Below, piece by piece: positions 1 through 10,559 of a DNA stretch of 64,000 nt; the first letter of the stretch is position 1; each line of letters begins with the position of its first letter. The notes beneath the pieces were generated by a model. The model saw only the letters and a program-made list of their open reading frames with translations, was not told the DNA's origin and ran no database searches. The position numbers and the translations under genes were made by a program. The DNA is taken from assembly GCA_914767715.1 (NCBI GenBank), contig OU612072.1:15314001-15378000 (forward strand). Reading direction: 5' to 3'. This DNA comes from Membranipora membranacea (Eukaryota; Bryozoa; Gymnolaemata; Cheilostomatida; Membraniporidae).

Positions 1-315
1 CAAACAAAATCTGAAGCAATTCTCCATGCGGTGCATTGAAACGATCCAAGTACAATTGAGACCTAAGCTGGATGAAGATATCAGTTAGAGCAATTACAGA
101 CATTGTTTTCTCACAGTAAATTTTCTAATCCCTCAAGAAAATCTTATTTCTAAACAACCAGTTGTATTGCAGTCTCTGTGTTTCATTACAGGGAAAGAAT
201 TTGTTACTGTTGTGCCTTGTTTATCTTTTCCAAATTAAAGGCAATGTAATAATAGAATATCAAAACCTGAGGATAACCTTTGTGTCTCAAGACTGATTAA
301 AATTGAAGGCCACAA
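1..315. other. non-coding flank, nothing recognised
   Basis: No splice-bounded open frame or repeat terminus is visible here. The sequence does not obviously belong to any repeated block seen elsewhere in the window. Confidence 0.4.
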
Positions 316-388
316 TATCTGCGCCAGGTTGCTCTCTGTTTGCAGGCAGGTCGGCGCACACCTGGGTGCCAACCAAAGCCCAGTAGAC
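316..388 (-). mobile_element. SINE body fragment
   Basis: Read on the minus strand, this stretch matches the body that follows the tRNA-like heads at 4847 and 23932, including the shared words GACCTGCCTGCAAAC and GAGAGCAAC. It sits in a different context and on the opposite strand from those copies, so the unit is dispersed rather than only part of the tandem array. No B box could be found on its upstream side, so the tRNA head is missing or decayed. Confidence 0.6.
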
Positions 389-745
389 GATGGACCGCAG
401 ACACATTTGATATGAGGCCCTTTCGATAAATTTAAGGCTCAATGATTGCACAGACCAAGGGTACATTGTGGCAGCATCATTCAACGATTGTAATAGTTAA
501 TCCTATTGTAAAAACTGCCACAATACTGCCTTCCTAGCTATACCCACCGTATCAATTTAGCTAGGATAGTTAGGTGTAATTTAAGCATACAACTTCATGT
601 CTAATTGTGGAGTAAGGCTGTACAAAGAGAAATTTTTACGGGAGAGCCTGCATATTCTATTTTTTACTGTAATCAAGAACTTTGAATTCAGTTCATTCTC
701 CAGAACCCTATAATTGTGACAAATAGATGAAAGGAGTTTTTGGCA

Positions 746-1560
746 TCAAGCTTCCCATAACTTTCCCCTTGATGCAAAGCTCGCAGGTACCTTGACCAAG
801 GAGTAAAAAACTCTTTCCTCGACTATTGTTAAAAAATTTACTCTGAATCCCTTTACTCTGTGAAGCAGTCTATCCACATGTTTGAAACTAAAATGTTTTA
901 CACAGATAGATAGATGGGGTGATAACTCTATACTGCAAATGAGCCACCAAATTTCAACAATAAGAGAAGACAACTTCTTAGCCCAAGATTTGCCCAAATT
1001 GACTTTAATGAACTGAGTGTTGATAATATATTTGATATTTGATGAAAAGTGTATCATTGGGCATTGGGGGGGGGGGGGGGGGGGGAGTGAAGACAATCAA
1101 AAACTATTAGATTACCCACTTTTTTACGGTATACAATTTGTCAACTATGTTCTGCAACATAGACAAGAAGAACTGGTTACTGAGTCATAATGGAGAGTGG
1201 AATTCCCAATGATTACATCGTGAGTCTTACATTAATGAGTTGTCTCCCTTTCATATTTGAATAGGTATATTGACCAGTAATTTTTAAATCTGTTCAGTTT
1301 CTAAGTCAGATCAAGAAGTGTTATCAATGATGGGCAAAAGATGTTTCCCGAGGTCAACCTTGACTTGAAAAGATTAAACCCGACTGCTTTTATACAGAGT
1401 ATTTGTGACAAAACCAAACATGAGGCGAGCATGTGGTTTATTTGTTGCTCAGTTTATATATGTTTCTCCACAGAACTTGCTTATGTAGAAGTCATATGAA
1501 GCGCCGTAAACCTCTAGAATAGAGGCACAAAGGTACTCAGCCCTGGGTTTTCAACCACAA
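746..1560 (-). repeat. D-related block, degenerate, copy 1
   Basis: One of four closely related blocks (others near 10580-11240, 36360-37020 and 61650-62310). On the minus strand it aligns with block D (for example 27678-27840): an IIGN-[ST]-T motif and a following YDS are still visible. Stops and indels interrupt the frame, so this looks like a decayed duplicate exon. A 20-base G-tract lies inside it. Confidence 0.5.
1066..1085 (+). repeat. G-tract (20 G)
   Basis: Uninterrupted run of about 20 guanines following GCATT. The paralogous positions at 10716, 36503 and 61795 carry runs of about 17, 12 and 8+7. Confidence 0.9.
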
Positions 1561-1938
1561 ACATTGGTTATATGTTTATAGCCCTATCCGTCATGTGACA
1601 ATTCACAGAGCTCCTGGTCGGTGTTAGAAAGGATTCGAAGTCTCAGCCAGAGAAAAAAATTATTTCTTTTAAAATTATTCGAATTGAGTCTCTGCTATGT
1701 GAATTAATTCACTCTTCATTAATCAGAGATATACATGCAAAAGTATATTACAAGATCAGTGTGGGGTATCGTGTCTGACTAAATTAATCTTATAGATCAG
1801 ACATACTAAGCAGACAAAATATTCTCTAGTAGTGTTGTCAATTTAAAACATAACAAAACATAAAACTGTATATATACTTTTTTTTCAAATCGAGTTCAAC
1901 CTCACTTAAATTCCGATGTTTTAATTCATATCCGACAG
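1561..1938. other. spacer upstream of cassette 1
   Basis: Related to the sequence before the other A exons. It holds the right-hand end of the 151-bp MITE-like unit (GTGAATTAATTCAC followed by ATCAGAGATATACATG near 1700-1738) but not the left half. A pyrimidine tract and CCGACAG acceptor precede exon A. Confidence 0.5.
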
Positions 1939-2149
1939 ACAATCCCGGACTACACTAAGCTTTACTCTTGCAGTGGACTGAGAATAGCTATGAGCGCAGA
2001 ATCAAGAACTTATTACGCTAACTCAGGAAGCTATGATCCCTGCTGTCGTCATTACTTCAATATTAACAGCGGAGAGTGCACTGATCCGGGTACTATCGAA
2101 GGAATCACCTATCTGAACAAGAGGACAAACCTGCATAGACCTAATTTGA
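1939..2149 (+). pseudogene. CTHRC1-like exon A, cassette 1
   Basis: A 211-bp exon with acceptor CCGACAG and donor TTGA|GTAAGT. It encodes the first half of the C-terminal domain of a collagen triple helix repeat-containing protein 1 (CTHRC1)-like secreted protein. Key residues are the CC-x2-YF pair, NSGEC, the TIEGI-x-YL motif and an HRPNL end, matching human CTHRC1 CC-x2-WYF, NGAEC, IEAIIYL and NIHR. The frame is open, and this copy alone has Cys in LYSCSGL. It is called a pseudogene because its partner exon B has a nonsense change. No upstream collagen or signal-peptide exon is visible. An alternative is a cassette used only as a donor of sequence. Confidence 0.75.
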
Positions 2150-2430
2150 GTAAGTTATATCCGCCTTTGATACAAATGTTAAACTATGAAAATAAAATCA
2201 TTTTTGATCCTTACTGAGGTCTTGGGACTTGAACTTAATTTTAAAATAAATTAAAACTATTTACAGATTCAACATGAAATCATACTAGTTAAATCCGCCT
2301 TCAATAATAATTTAAAACTATGAGTTTGAACAAGATATTGACCCTCACTGGCATCATGAGAGGCTTGGAACTATATTCAATATTAAATAAATATAACTAA
2401 ATTTGTTTACAGATATATAATGTAATCACA

Positions 2431-2455
2431 CCAGGGAGGGTCCCTCCCTCCCTGG
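2431..2455. repeat. inverted repeat in intron A-B
   Basis: CCAGGGAGGG faces CTCCCTGG and can fold into a GC-rich hairpin in an otherwise AT-rich intron. Equivalent repeats lie near 21508, 30328, 45202 (changed) and 53751 (truncated). Confidence 0.7.
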
Positions 2456-2573
2456 TCACACAAGATTGATAAACTAGGTAGATTAGGAATTATTTTTTCA
2501 TGCTCAAAGATGGGACAACCCTAGTAATATTCTCCATCATTTCACATTCAAGAAACTATTGTGAATATTTTAG

Positions 2574-2740
2574 TTGAGGGTGTGTGTGAAGGAATACCTG
2601 CAGGAACGGTGAATTTGAACCTGGCATCTGGAAATTTCAAAGGATACAGCCGAACTGGAGAATGTTGCTGGGGATAGAACAGCTATGTACATCTTATAAT
2701 ATCTGAATCTTATGTCCAGCGTGAAATTATTCAGTTTTAG
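2574..2740 (+). pseudogene. CTHRC1-like exon B, cassette 1 (nonsense)
   Basis: A 167-bp terminal exon beginning after TATTTTAG. Spliced to exon A (phase 1) it reads IEGVCEGIPAGTV and continues to the WGWNS-equivalent region, matching CTHRC1 VEGLCEGIGAG and GWNSVSRI. The Trp codon of the GWNS motif is TAG (2675-2677), which would remove the last 22 residues. The Cys of the GKCKGY motif present in the other copies is also lost (AATTTC for AAATGC). Broken. Confidence 0.8.
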
Positions 2741-4205
2741 TGTGACAATGCCAGTATATTTCAGCCTTTCTGTGCCTACAATCGAGAACAGATCATCTCT
2801 TTTAAAGCTTTTCCTGTTATTGACAGACAATCTGCCTTTCAAATCTATACCAGTTGCAGCCACTAGGCTTAAATCTGGGTAAAGATGATTAATGATCAAA
2901 ACGGGCAGGCATATTATTAGGATACCATCCACATAGAGTTGAATAATGTAATTTTAAATTATCACGAGGAGTGTTTATATTCTTTGCTTTTATAGTCGAG
3001 TCGTTACTCATCATTTCTAAATAGTAAAATGTGCCCAACACAAATTACATGACATTTTTTATGAAGCTTTTTGAATGTAATCCCACTGACCTTACAGATT
3101 GTTTGAACATGTTTAGCCTTTCAATGATCTTTATTGGTATACTACTATTAAGGGGATTTAAACTTAATCGATAAAAAGTGTCTTTCAGGCTAAATTAAAT
3201 TTCAGTATAATCATCGGCAGTATTATGATATGTTTGCACTGGGAGAGTGCCTTTTCCTCTTTCTTTGACGAGTTCGGGTTTCTGTGTCTGTGAACAGGAT
3301 TCTGACTAATGGCGTATATATTAATTTTTGGTTTTATAGTTATTTGTGACTTTTTGTATTCCCAAAACAATGCGAATTAAAGACTAACAAAATCCTAGTT
3401 TGTTTTGATGTCTCACACATCTACCTGTTCAGTCAATGTACCACCCCTCAAAGTATGAATGCATGTTCTGGACTTTTCTTTTTTCTTAATCGTTACCAAA
3501 AAATATATATAATATAGGAATGATGAAGATGCCTATAAGAAAAATATAAAAAACAATATAAATAAATTTATTACATAATGGCACTGTGGGGCAGAAAATG
3601 GGATGGGTCAGAGCAGTGGAGCCTTAAAGCAAAGAATGTTAAAGAAGCGTGTAAACTTCAATTGCTTGACTCCTCTTTACAAGAGAAAATATGAACTATT
3701 CAAGATGTACCCATGGTCGTGTATATATACAAGTAATATATCATTAAATATATGTGGTACCCTAAAGTTAAAAATATAAAAATGTATCACAGTGCAATGA
3801 AATAGTGAAAATTCAGTACGTTTATAGATATATATCTCTTTTATAAATTTATGTTCATAGCTATTACCATAGGCGGCATATCAATATCATTGATAGTGAT
3901 AAGAAGGCACTATAGTCCCTACCCGTGGGCTGTAAGGGATATCATATTTAAGAACCAGTATTTGATATAATTGTGGATCGGTTGGGTATATAATAAATAA
4001 TAATGACTGAAGACCAACAGGACTTCTTGTCTGTAACTACAAAAGATCAAAGCATGAATTTAATAGTCATTTTAGTATCAAATGCTAAAATTTTTACTTT
4101 ATGTTAGCAACGGTGGTGGGGGAGGGATTGATTCTGAGGTTGATTAAAATCAGATGTCACATCACACGCCACATCCCGGAGCATGGGTGAGTTGTTGTGT
4201 CCTTC
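2741..4205. other. convergent intergenic spacer, cassette 1
   Basis: Sequence between the plus-strand exon B stop and the minus-strand exon C stop. It is nearly the same as 21816-23275 and is recognisable after exon B in the other cassettes. It contains AT microsatellite-like stretches (about 3500-3560) and a GGTGGTGGGGGAGG purine run before exon C. A 61-codon minus-strand open frame at 3185-3370 is shared only with the near-identical cassette 3; I see no family or splice support for it. Confidence 0.6.
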
Positions 4206-4397
4206 TTAAACGCTGAAGTTGATGAACTCTACATGGTATGGATCATATTCAGTCTGAATAGGTAGTGAGTCACTAAAGAATTCCGTGTTGTTTGGATCGT
4301 AGCTGACTTGTGCTGATATGAAGGTGATACCAAAGTTACGGAGTAGATATGCTTTGTATCCATCGTACTCTGCTACTGCCATCTTACTACAAGATAC
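4206..4397 (-). CDS. exon C, terminal exon of unidentified protein, cassette 1
   Basis: A 192-bp exon read right to left, with acceptor CTCTTGCAG and stop TAA. It encodes 63 residues starting VSCSKMAVAEYDGY, then LLRNFGITFISAQVSYDP, a PIQTEYDPYH motif and an NFSV end. It begins in phase 0. I do not recognise the family; it is mostly polar with many Tyr and Asp. Seven copies in the window keep length and frame, which argues that it codes for protein. The upstream exons it should be spliced to were not found. A related, more diverged version is at 38413-38603. Confidence 0.55.
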   Translation of the reverse strand, partial: VSCSKMAVAEYDGYKAYLLRNFGITFISAQVSYDPNNTEFFSDSLPIQTEYDPYHVEFINFSV

Positions 4398-4846
4398 CTG
4401 CAAGAGAGAAAATAGTGATAGTAGTTTACAATGCATTATGAGTATCAATTCAGACGCTGGTCAAATGTGTCACCTAAATAATATCCATCACCTGTTACTT
4501 ACCTATAACCTTCAAAGATTACAAAATTAAAATGAATTATAAATTTTTGATTCCTGATTAGTTTTTTAATTATTAAGGTCCATTATTTGACACAAATTTC
4601 ACTAAAAGCTTGTGAATCCCCCCTCTCCCACTTCAGATCTAGAGTGCATAACTGTAGGTCTATGTCTCTGTGCTCAAAAATTTTTAGAGATTAATCCACG
4701 TCATGAGGAGGAAGTCCTCGTGGTCCAAGTTAACAATGATTGGTATGGGACATTGGGGGTTCCCACAACAAGTCTGACTTTACTGGTGTTAATTTACTCC
4801 GCTGTATAAAAATTTTATATCCTGTCGCTAAGATGATAAGCTGACA

Positions 4847-5010
4847 GTAGGGGGTAACTCAGTTGGTTAGAGCGCCTGCCCTCTAACGCGCAAGCGTTGT
4901 AGGTCTCGGGTTCGAATCCCGTTGAAGTCTACTGACTACTAGGCTCAATTGACGCCCCAAGTGTGCTCCGACCTGCCTGCAAACTGAGAGCAACTTGGCG
5001 CCAAAAATGG
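4847..5010 (+). mobile_element. tRNA-derived SINE, copy in cassette 1
   Basis: The head has an A-box-like TAACTCAGTTGG followed by GTTAGAGCG and a perfect B box GGTTCGAATCC (4909-4919). Its ends can pair (GTAG with CTAC). The anticodon arm carries a perfect AACGC-GCAA-GCGTT hairpin insert, so it is not a working tRNA. About 75 bp of body follow, shared with 23932-24085 and 316-388. tRNA-derived SINEs use such an internal RNA polymerase III promoter. Confidence 0.7.
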
Positions 5011-5787
5011 TGGCTGCGCCCTTAAGACACCTGTATTTCTCAGTCTTCGGTCAGAAACAAAAACTTGAAATGATTTCGTGGTTAAAAAGATATATCAGAT
5101 ATACGAAAAAAAAGAATCCGATATTGATCCCATTGATATTGAGCAAAACAGTGGCAAATATATACAAATCAGGCTATGAAATTCTATAGTTTTTTAGAAG
5201 GTAATCAGTATCAGTATTGCTTGTTGTTGGTACTTGAAAATGATATCAGGGCATAATCAGTAAAAATCAGTGTAATGATATAATGAGTTAGGTGAGGTAC
5301 ACAAGGCCACCCTGAGTAAAGAGTTTGTACAATCAATTCTCAGGCTAGAATTCTGGGAATTCCTGTGAGCAAGCGCAGCTTTAATAACACATTACGTATT
5401 TTGCATGTGGAATAGGTGTGACAAAGTAGGATATACTCGGCCTATAATGTATGACTAAGTCTGAGAAAATCGTCAGACTTTGGCAGAGATAGATAGAGGA
5501 TACGATTGATGAAAACTTTTTTGACATTGAATCTATCATTATTACAAGTATTTTGTAGTCAAATATAAATAGTACCAAGAGGCAACATATATAGCTGCAT
5601 ATCATCAAATCTGAATGACCCAGACCAGAATTTTGTGGAAACCTAGTATTGTGTTGTTTTTTGAGGTCTATTTTGAATGTAGTGAATGAGTGAATGAGAC
5701 AATTTGAACGTCAGTTCGGAGGAAAGGTGCTAACAGAAACCGTACAGTGAATACAATGATGTAACACCAAAAAATTAATTCATTTCA
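5011..5787. other. repeat-derived spacer, no gene seen
   Basis: Matches the sequence following the SINE at 24086-24850. It includes the recurrent TTCTCAGGCTAGA...GGGAATTCC and GCGCAGCTTTAATAACAC stretch (about 5330-5390) also seen at 16865, 24410, 32830 and 47640. Short open frames on both strands have no supporting features. Confidence 0.5.
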
Positions 5788-6180
5788 GTAAGGGATAGCC
5801 TTTTCTCAAAGGCCCCATATGGTCTTCTCCTATCTGTCAAACTCTCGTAACAAACATTATAAAGCAACTGCAACTTTTATCGTTACCATGAATATCACAT
5901 GTAATGATTCTGAACAAACTATGAAGCATAGGCTACAACTGACGGTAAGAGGGGGTATAGATTGTCGTCACACCCAAAAGCCATTCAACCAACCAGAGGT
6001 TTCCCGGTCTCATATCTCCATAATCACAGGCATCGGTCTTCTCCAATCATGCATGCGGCCTCCCTTTTGGGTAAACATATGTCTGAAGTGAGAAGCTTAA
6101 CAAACCAACTGCCTTTCTCAGATTGGTGGGCAAGATACCAGAAGCTGCCAGGGCTATATGAAACTTAAAGACTTCACAAA
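5788..6180 (-). repeat. block H, copy a
   Basis: First of five copies of a block tied to helicase debris (others 6849-7560, 26318-26800, 38672-39355, 50203-50870). On the minus strand it shows a YVYPKGRP/LLEKTDA-like stretch and GNLWLVEWLLGVT, bounded on the left by a TTCCCAAAG-type acceptor in some copies. I do not recognise the product; copies are interrupted by stops. Confidence 0.5.
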
Positions 6181-6181
6181 C

Positions 6182-6359
6182 GAAAGTGGTTGGTTGATAA
6201 TGAAATGCCTCTACCAGCATCTTGCACCGTTTGAAGACTTAAATACCTATGCCTGTATTATTAGGTCGTTATTTAAAATCACTAGACTAGCCTTTATGTA
6301 GTTTAAGTGCTCAAACGGTGCAAGATGCTGGTAGAGGCATTTCATTATCAACCACTTTC
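6182..6359. repeat. fold-back element, copy 1
   Basis: Arms of about 50 bp (6182-6234 and 6311-6359) are inverted complements of one another, starting GAAAGTGGTT and ending ACCACTTTC, around a 76-bp spacer. A second copy is at 7598-7738 and single arms occur at 9651-9710 and 60604-60655, so the arm is a mobile terminus, probably of a non-autonomous DNA element. Confidence 0.7.
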
Positions 6360-6689
6360 TCCCCAATCTGACATTTATTGCAAAGTGAGATGTAATATGT
6401 GTAAGGTAATTGGTAACAACCTAAATATGACAAGGAACATAAATATTGTCTATTGAATTTTTGCTTTTTGTGATTCAACCAGCTATTTAGACCTTTTTTG
6501 ATGCTCAAGCAAAAGCTTGCCATATTGAGTCCGGTTGTACCATCACTTCTTTTTAAGACACCTGACAGGCCTGTTATCAGCATAAGCTAACTATGAAACA
6601 GGTAGAATGGTACTGGCTCCGAAGCAAGCCATCAAAACATTTGTCAGTTCCCAATTACAATCAACTTTATGGGTAGTGAGTTTACTCAC

Positions 6690-6834
6690 CATGAGGAGAC
6701 AATGTGAAATTCATCTACAAAGACAGCCTTAATGTTGGCAACCTCCTCTATAAACTTTCGACCGCACTGGCTGAGCAATGTCTCAGGACTGGCAAAGAGA
6801 ATCGAAGCTACTTTTCCTTCACCGAGTGTGGCAG
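6690..6834 (-). pseudogene. RecQ-like helicase exon, motif II
   Basis: Exon read right to left, with acceptor TTGACAG and donor CATG|GTGAGT. It encodes GKVASILFASPETLL and then VFVDEFHIVSSW, matching the SPE-x-LL motif and the Walker B/DExH box (here DEFH) of RecQ-family superfamily 2 helicases. It lies downstream of the Walker A exon at 8969-9202 on the same strand, in the right order. The exon for helicase motif Ia between them was not found. The region is rearranged: the last part of this exon is duplicated at 8050-8090. Probably a broken or element-borne helicase gene. Confidence 0.65.
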
Positions 6835-6848
6835 CTGTCAAGTGGATT

Positions 6849-7560
6849 TCAGTAAGGGATAGCCTTTTCTCAAAGGCCCCATATGGTCTTCTCCTATCTG
6901 TCAAACTCTCGTAACAAACATTATAAAGCAACTGCAACTTTTATCGTTACCATGAATATCACATGTAATGATTCCGAACAGACTATGAAGCATAGGCTAC
7001 AACTGACGGTAAGAGGGGGTATAGATTGTCGTCATACCCAAAAGCCTTTCAACCAACCAGAGGTTTCCCGGTCTCATCTCTCCATAATCACAGGCATCGG
7101 TCTTCTCCAATAATGCATGCGGCCTCCCCTTTGGGTAAACATATGTCTAAAGTGAGAAGCTTAACAAACCAACTGCCTTTCTCAGATTGGTAGGCAAGAT
7201 ACCAGAAGCTGCCAGGGCTATATGAAATTTAAAGACTTCACGGGGCACTGACAGCCAAATGAGTATACAGTAGATAGTTTTTCAAGCGACTAGACTAGTA
7301 GCCTTTATGGTTTATATGAATGAGGGAGCCCGCTGTGGGTGAGGGATTCACATGCAAACAGTAACCTTGCATCGAACTTGAGTAAATTGTTGTCTTACCT
7401 TCTCAGATGTTTGGGATGGCTGAGATTATATGAGCTGCTATCCTGTATACCAAACTGTCAGATAGATACTAATAACAACACCAAGTACAATGATCTCAGC
7501 TTTGGTCTTGTGCTTTTGCCTTTTTCTATTGGCCTATTGCGTGTTGCTAAATTCACGATG
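6849..7560 (-). repeat. block H, copy b
   Basis: Full block H with the downstream section that contains TTACCTTCTCAGATGTTTGGGATGGC, read on the minus strand as a CATCTGAGAAG|GTAAG donor. It starts inside the upstream flank of the helicase motif II exon, so the exon and block H were once contiguous. Copies c and d (38672, 50203) end at the same TATTGCCTATACGAAGGGC. Confidence 0.5.
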
Positions 7561-7597
7561 AGGATACTGGGAAAAATCAATGGAAAATGGATCAAAC

Positions 7598-7738
7598 GAA
7601 AGTGGGCGGTTGATAATGAAACTCTACCAGCATCTTGCATCGTTTGTACACTTAAACTATTTGTGTTTGCATTATTAGGTCGTTATTTAAAAGATGCTGG
7701 TAGAGGCATTTCATTATCAACCGCTTTCTCCCCAATCT
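7598..7738. repeat. fold-back element, copy 2
   Basis: Arms 7598-7639 and 7691-7738 are inverted complements and match the arms of 6182-6359. The sequence to its right (7739-8090) repeats 6360-6720, so a segment of about 500 bp was duplicated locally. Confidence 0.65.
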
Positions 7739-8243
7739 GACATTTATTGCCAAGTGAGATGTAATATGTGTAAGGTAATTGGTAACAACCTAAATATGAC
7801 AAGGAACATAAATATTGTGTATTGAATTTTTGCTTTTTGTGATTCAACCGGCTATTTAGACCTTTTTTGATGCTCAAGCAAAATCATGCCATATTGAGTC
7901 CGGTTGTACCATCACTACTTTTTAAGACACGTGACAGGCCTGTTATCAGCATAAGCTAACTATGAAACAGGTAGAATGGTACTGGCTCCGAAGCAAGCCA
8001 TCAAAACATTTGTCAATTTCCAATTACAATCAACTTTATGGGTAGTGAGTTTACTCACCATGAGGAGACAATGTGAAATTCATCTACATCATTTGTCTGC
8101 CTTTGCTTAGGCAGAAGATGTAGTCACAGCAATGTTGTTGACAGGCAATGATTAGCTTTCAAACTAGTTTCATGATCGCTGAATAATAAATTAATGAACA
8201 ACCTACACCCATCAACCAAGTATCACTCAGCTTAACCACTTAC

Positions 8244-8562
8244 ACAAGAGGCTGTAGGCATTATAGTAGAAGATGTGGTGGTGGCGGATAGCGTGGTCTC
8301 TGCCAGCAGACCTGAAAGGTTGTCCACGTTGTCACTAGGGATATCTCCTCTCTCTGGTCGGGTTGGCGTACTTGTGTCAGTGGGCTTAGCATCATCTTCA
8401 ATGGTATTAGAGGTATCAGCAGAAGTGCTAGTAGATCCACCTGTAGTAGGCTGAACAGTTTCAGATAACTGACTCTCACCATTCTCCCTGCTCTCAATCA
8501 GAGATGTAAATCCAGAGAGTGAAGAAACATCAGTAGTGACATTAGAGCCAAATGTTTGTTCT
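8244..8562 (-). CDS. Ser/Thr-rich exon of unidentified protein
   Basis: A 319-bp stretch, read right to left, is open for 106 codons between a strong acceptor (ACACTATCAG) and a consensus donor TCTTGT|GTAAGT. The product is rich in Ser, Thr, Asp and Glu, with runs such as TTGGSTSTSADTS and TTLSATTTSSTIM. It looks like a mucin-like linker or a disordered region. It has no internal Met near its start, so a search for ATG-initiated frames would miss it. It lies between the two helicase exons on the same strand and could be an internal exon of that gene or of a host gene in which the helicase is nested. No domain recognised. Confidence 0.5.
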
Positions 8563-8968
8563 CTGATAGTGTTATAAGGAAATTTGTGTGTTACTAGATA
8601 GCTGTGGGGTGTTTACTCTAGTGCCGATGTGCTGTTCAAGTACTGTATTGTATGTCAAATTGTGTTTTTAGATCTTGTAAATAATGTGGAAGAGTGCTTT
8701 GTGAGTTGGATCGCAAGATGGTGAGATGGAAATAAGGGAAAGAGCGAGCTGTTGTTAATGCTTCTATTCTTCTCTATTCCACGTTCACAACTGCCAGTTA
8801 AAATGATGTGGCAAAAATACATTAACGATGAATCATCTATTAGCTAGAAATGCTGGGTGCCTGGTCTTTGATTGAAATGGAATGGTTACCATAGTAATAT
8901 CTCATCACAACCAGTGTAATTAAAATGTCAACGTGGTTACATTTAGGAAACCACTAATGACACTTTAC

Positions 8969-9202
8969 AGATATAACAATAGTGTTTGTCCTTCTAGTCC
9001 TATTAACACTAGGTAATGTATATTTGCTGTCATAAAGAAATGGAGCCACTTGGTATATGAATGATTTACCAAAACCAGTGGGGGCAACAAGAATAGTACC
9101 TTTCCCCTCAGCAAAATACGAGCTGACAGTCTGAAGTTGCTGTTCCTTAGGTGAATATGAGAAGGCTGCCTCAGATATTTCCTTGATGTGTTCATAAGAC
9201 AT
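8969..9202 (-). pseudogene. RecQ-like helicase exon with Walker A
   Basis: Read right to left from an ATG at 9202-9200: 78 residues, then donor ATATCT|GTAAAG. It contains LKEEQ-equivalent SPKEQQLQTV and the Walker A motif APTGFGKSFIYQVAPF, as in superfamily 2 RecQ-like DNA helicases, and ends NTIVIS where motif Ia would begin. Such a short N-terminus before motif I suits element-borne or recently amplified RecQ-like genes. The next expected exon was not found before the motif II exon at 6834. Likely a partial or broken gene. Confidence 0.7.
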
Positions 9203-9650
9203 CTTAGTTTCAAAACATATATAATTTAACAACAAACAGAGAAGAATGTGGAAGTAAAATTCAGATTTAACTCTGACTTATTAACTTCACAACAAAAACT
9301 TTGGCTGGCTAGACATCACCTGCCAAAAAACAGTACACTGTAGTAAACTGTAGTAAATTTCTCACCCCTACCAAAGTTTTCAAGGAATTAGGCTGGAAGA
9401 TATTTTGACATTCCAAGTCAAAATCAAGCAATCCTGGGAACTTGTAAGCATATGTATGATGGATATGAAACAATATGTCTTGATTGCCTATACATAACCA
9501 TCACAACTATACATAACTATCTTTTTCTCTTGTATGACCAGTCTTTTTATCTAGCTCCATCTCAATTTTGACGAAATGTTTGGAGCTATCCTCTCTTACA
9601 TGGTGGCCATAACTGCGGCACTTTATGTTTATATCCTCAAACGGAGGGGA
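9203..9650. other. region upstream of helicase exon
   Basis: Possible promoter side of the minus-strand helicase fragment. A 40-codon minus-strand open stretch (9510-9650) ending REKDSY is seen, without splice or family support. Nothing else recognised. Confidence 0.3.
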
Positions 9651-9699
9651 GAAAGTGGTTGATAATGAAATGCCTCTACCAGCATCTTGCACCGTTTGA

Positions 9700-10140
9700 G
9701 CACTTAAACTAGCCTTTATGTTGACTATGAATGAGGAAGCCTACTCCAGGGGAGGGTCAGCACATACGGACAGGAGCCATGCTTACAACTTGAGTACATT
9801 TTTGTCTTACCTTCTCAGATGTATGGGATAGCTGAGATTATATCCTCTCTACCGTACTCTCGTAAATACTCGTCACACCAAAAGGTATAATAATAAGTTC
9901 AAACTTTTGCTCAAATGCAGCTTTGATCATGCTAAGGATGGAAGGCTGTATATATTATACCGCATCCAGCATGAAAATAAAATTGAATGATTAGAATGCA
10001 AGAGGCAGTGCCTGCGCTGACTCACAGGGATTCCCAATTTATGTTAAAATCGTGAAAGTATGCATTGTGAGATATGGAGACTATCAAGAATCTAGTGCAC
10101 ATACACCCAAACAAATCAATTTCACATTGATCACGTGATA
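9700..10140 (-). repeat. block J, copy 1
   Basis: Recurs at 33840-34090 (with 35770-36060) and 60650-61140. On the minus strand it has DEYLREYGREDIISAI before a CATCTGAGAAG|GTAAG donor and a truncated relative of exon Q (GGGAATCCCT|GTGAGT near 10020). The frames are broken; product unknown. Confidence 0.45.
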
Positions 10141-10559
10141 TACTTGAGTACGTATATCTCTGATTAATAGAGAGGAATTCCCCAATCTAAAAATAGCATT
10201 TGTGAGATATGGAGACTATCAAAAAGCTGTGCACACGCACACACATCACACACTGATCATGTGATATACTAGTGTAGTATATCTCTGATTGATAGTGAGT
10301 GAATTAATTCACCTAGCCCTTAGCGTGACTCAGTGCAGTGTGTTGAAAAAGGATGGATGACTACCCAAGTTTTTGAATATTTATCAAAGTTCTTTTTTCT
10401 TGTCTAAATATTTAGTATTTAGTATTTATTTTTTCACGGTCTGACTCAATATCAAAATGGTGCAGTGCTAACCTAAGCTCAGAAGAAAGTAACTGGAGAG
10501 GTTAGAAAGTATTATTGAACCAAACTCTTGTATCTCTTACCTTGTACAGGGGTAGGCTA

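Noticed and set aside
2570-2932. 120-codon minus-strand open frame over exon B, repeated in several cassettes
   Set aside because: It is the antisense shadow of the CTHRC1-like exon, whose plus-strand reading has splice sites and a recognisable family.
4847-4932. Functional tRNA gene
   Set aside because: Acceptor and D stems pair poorly, position 33 is not T, and the anticodon loop is replaced by a hairpin; repeated body sequence follows, so it is a SINE head.
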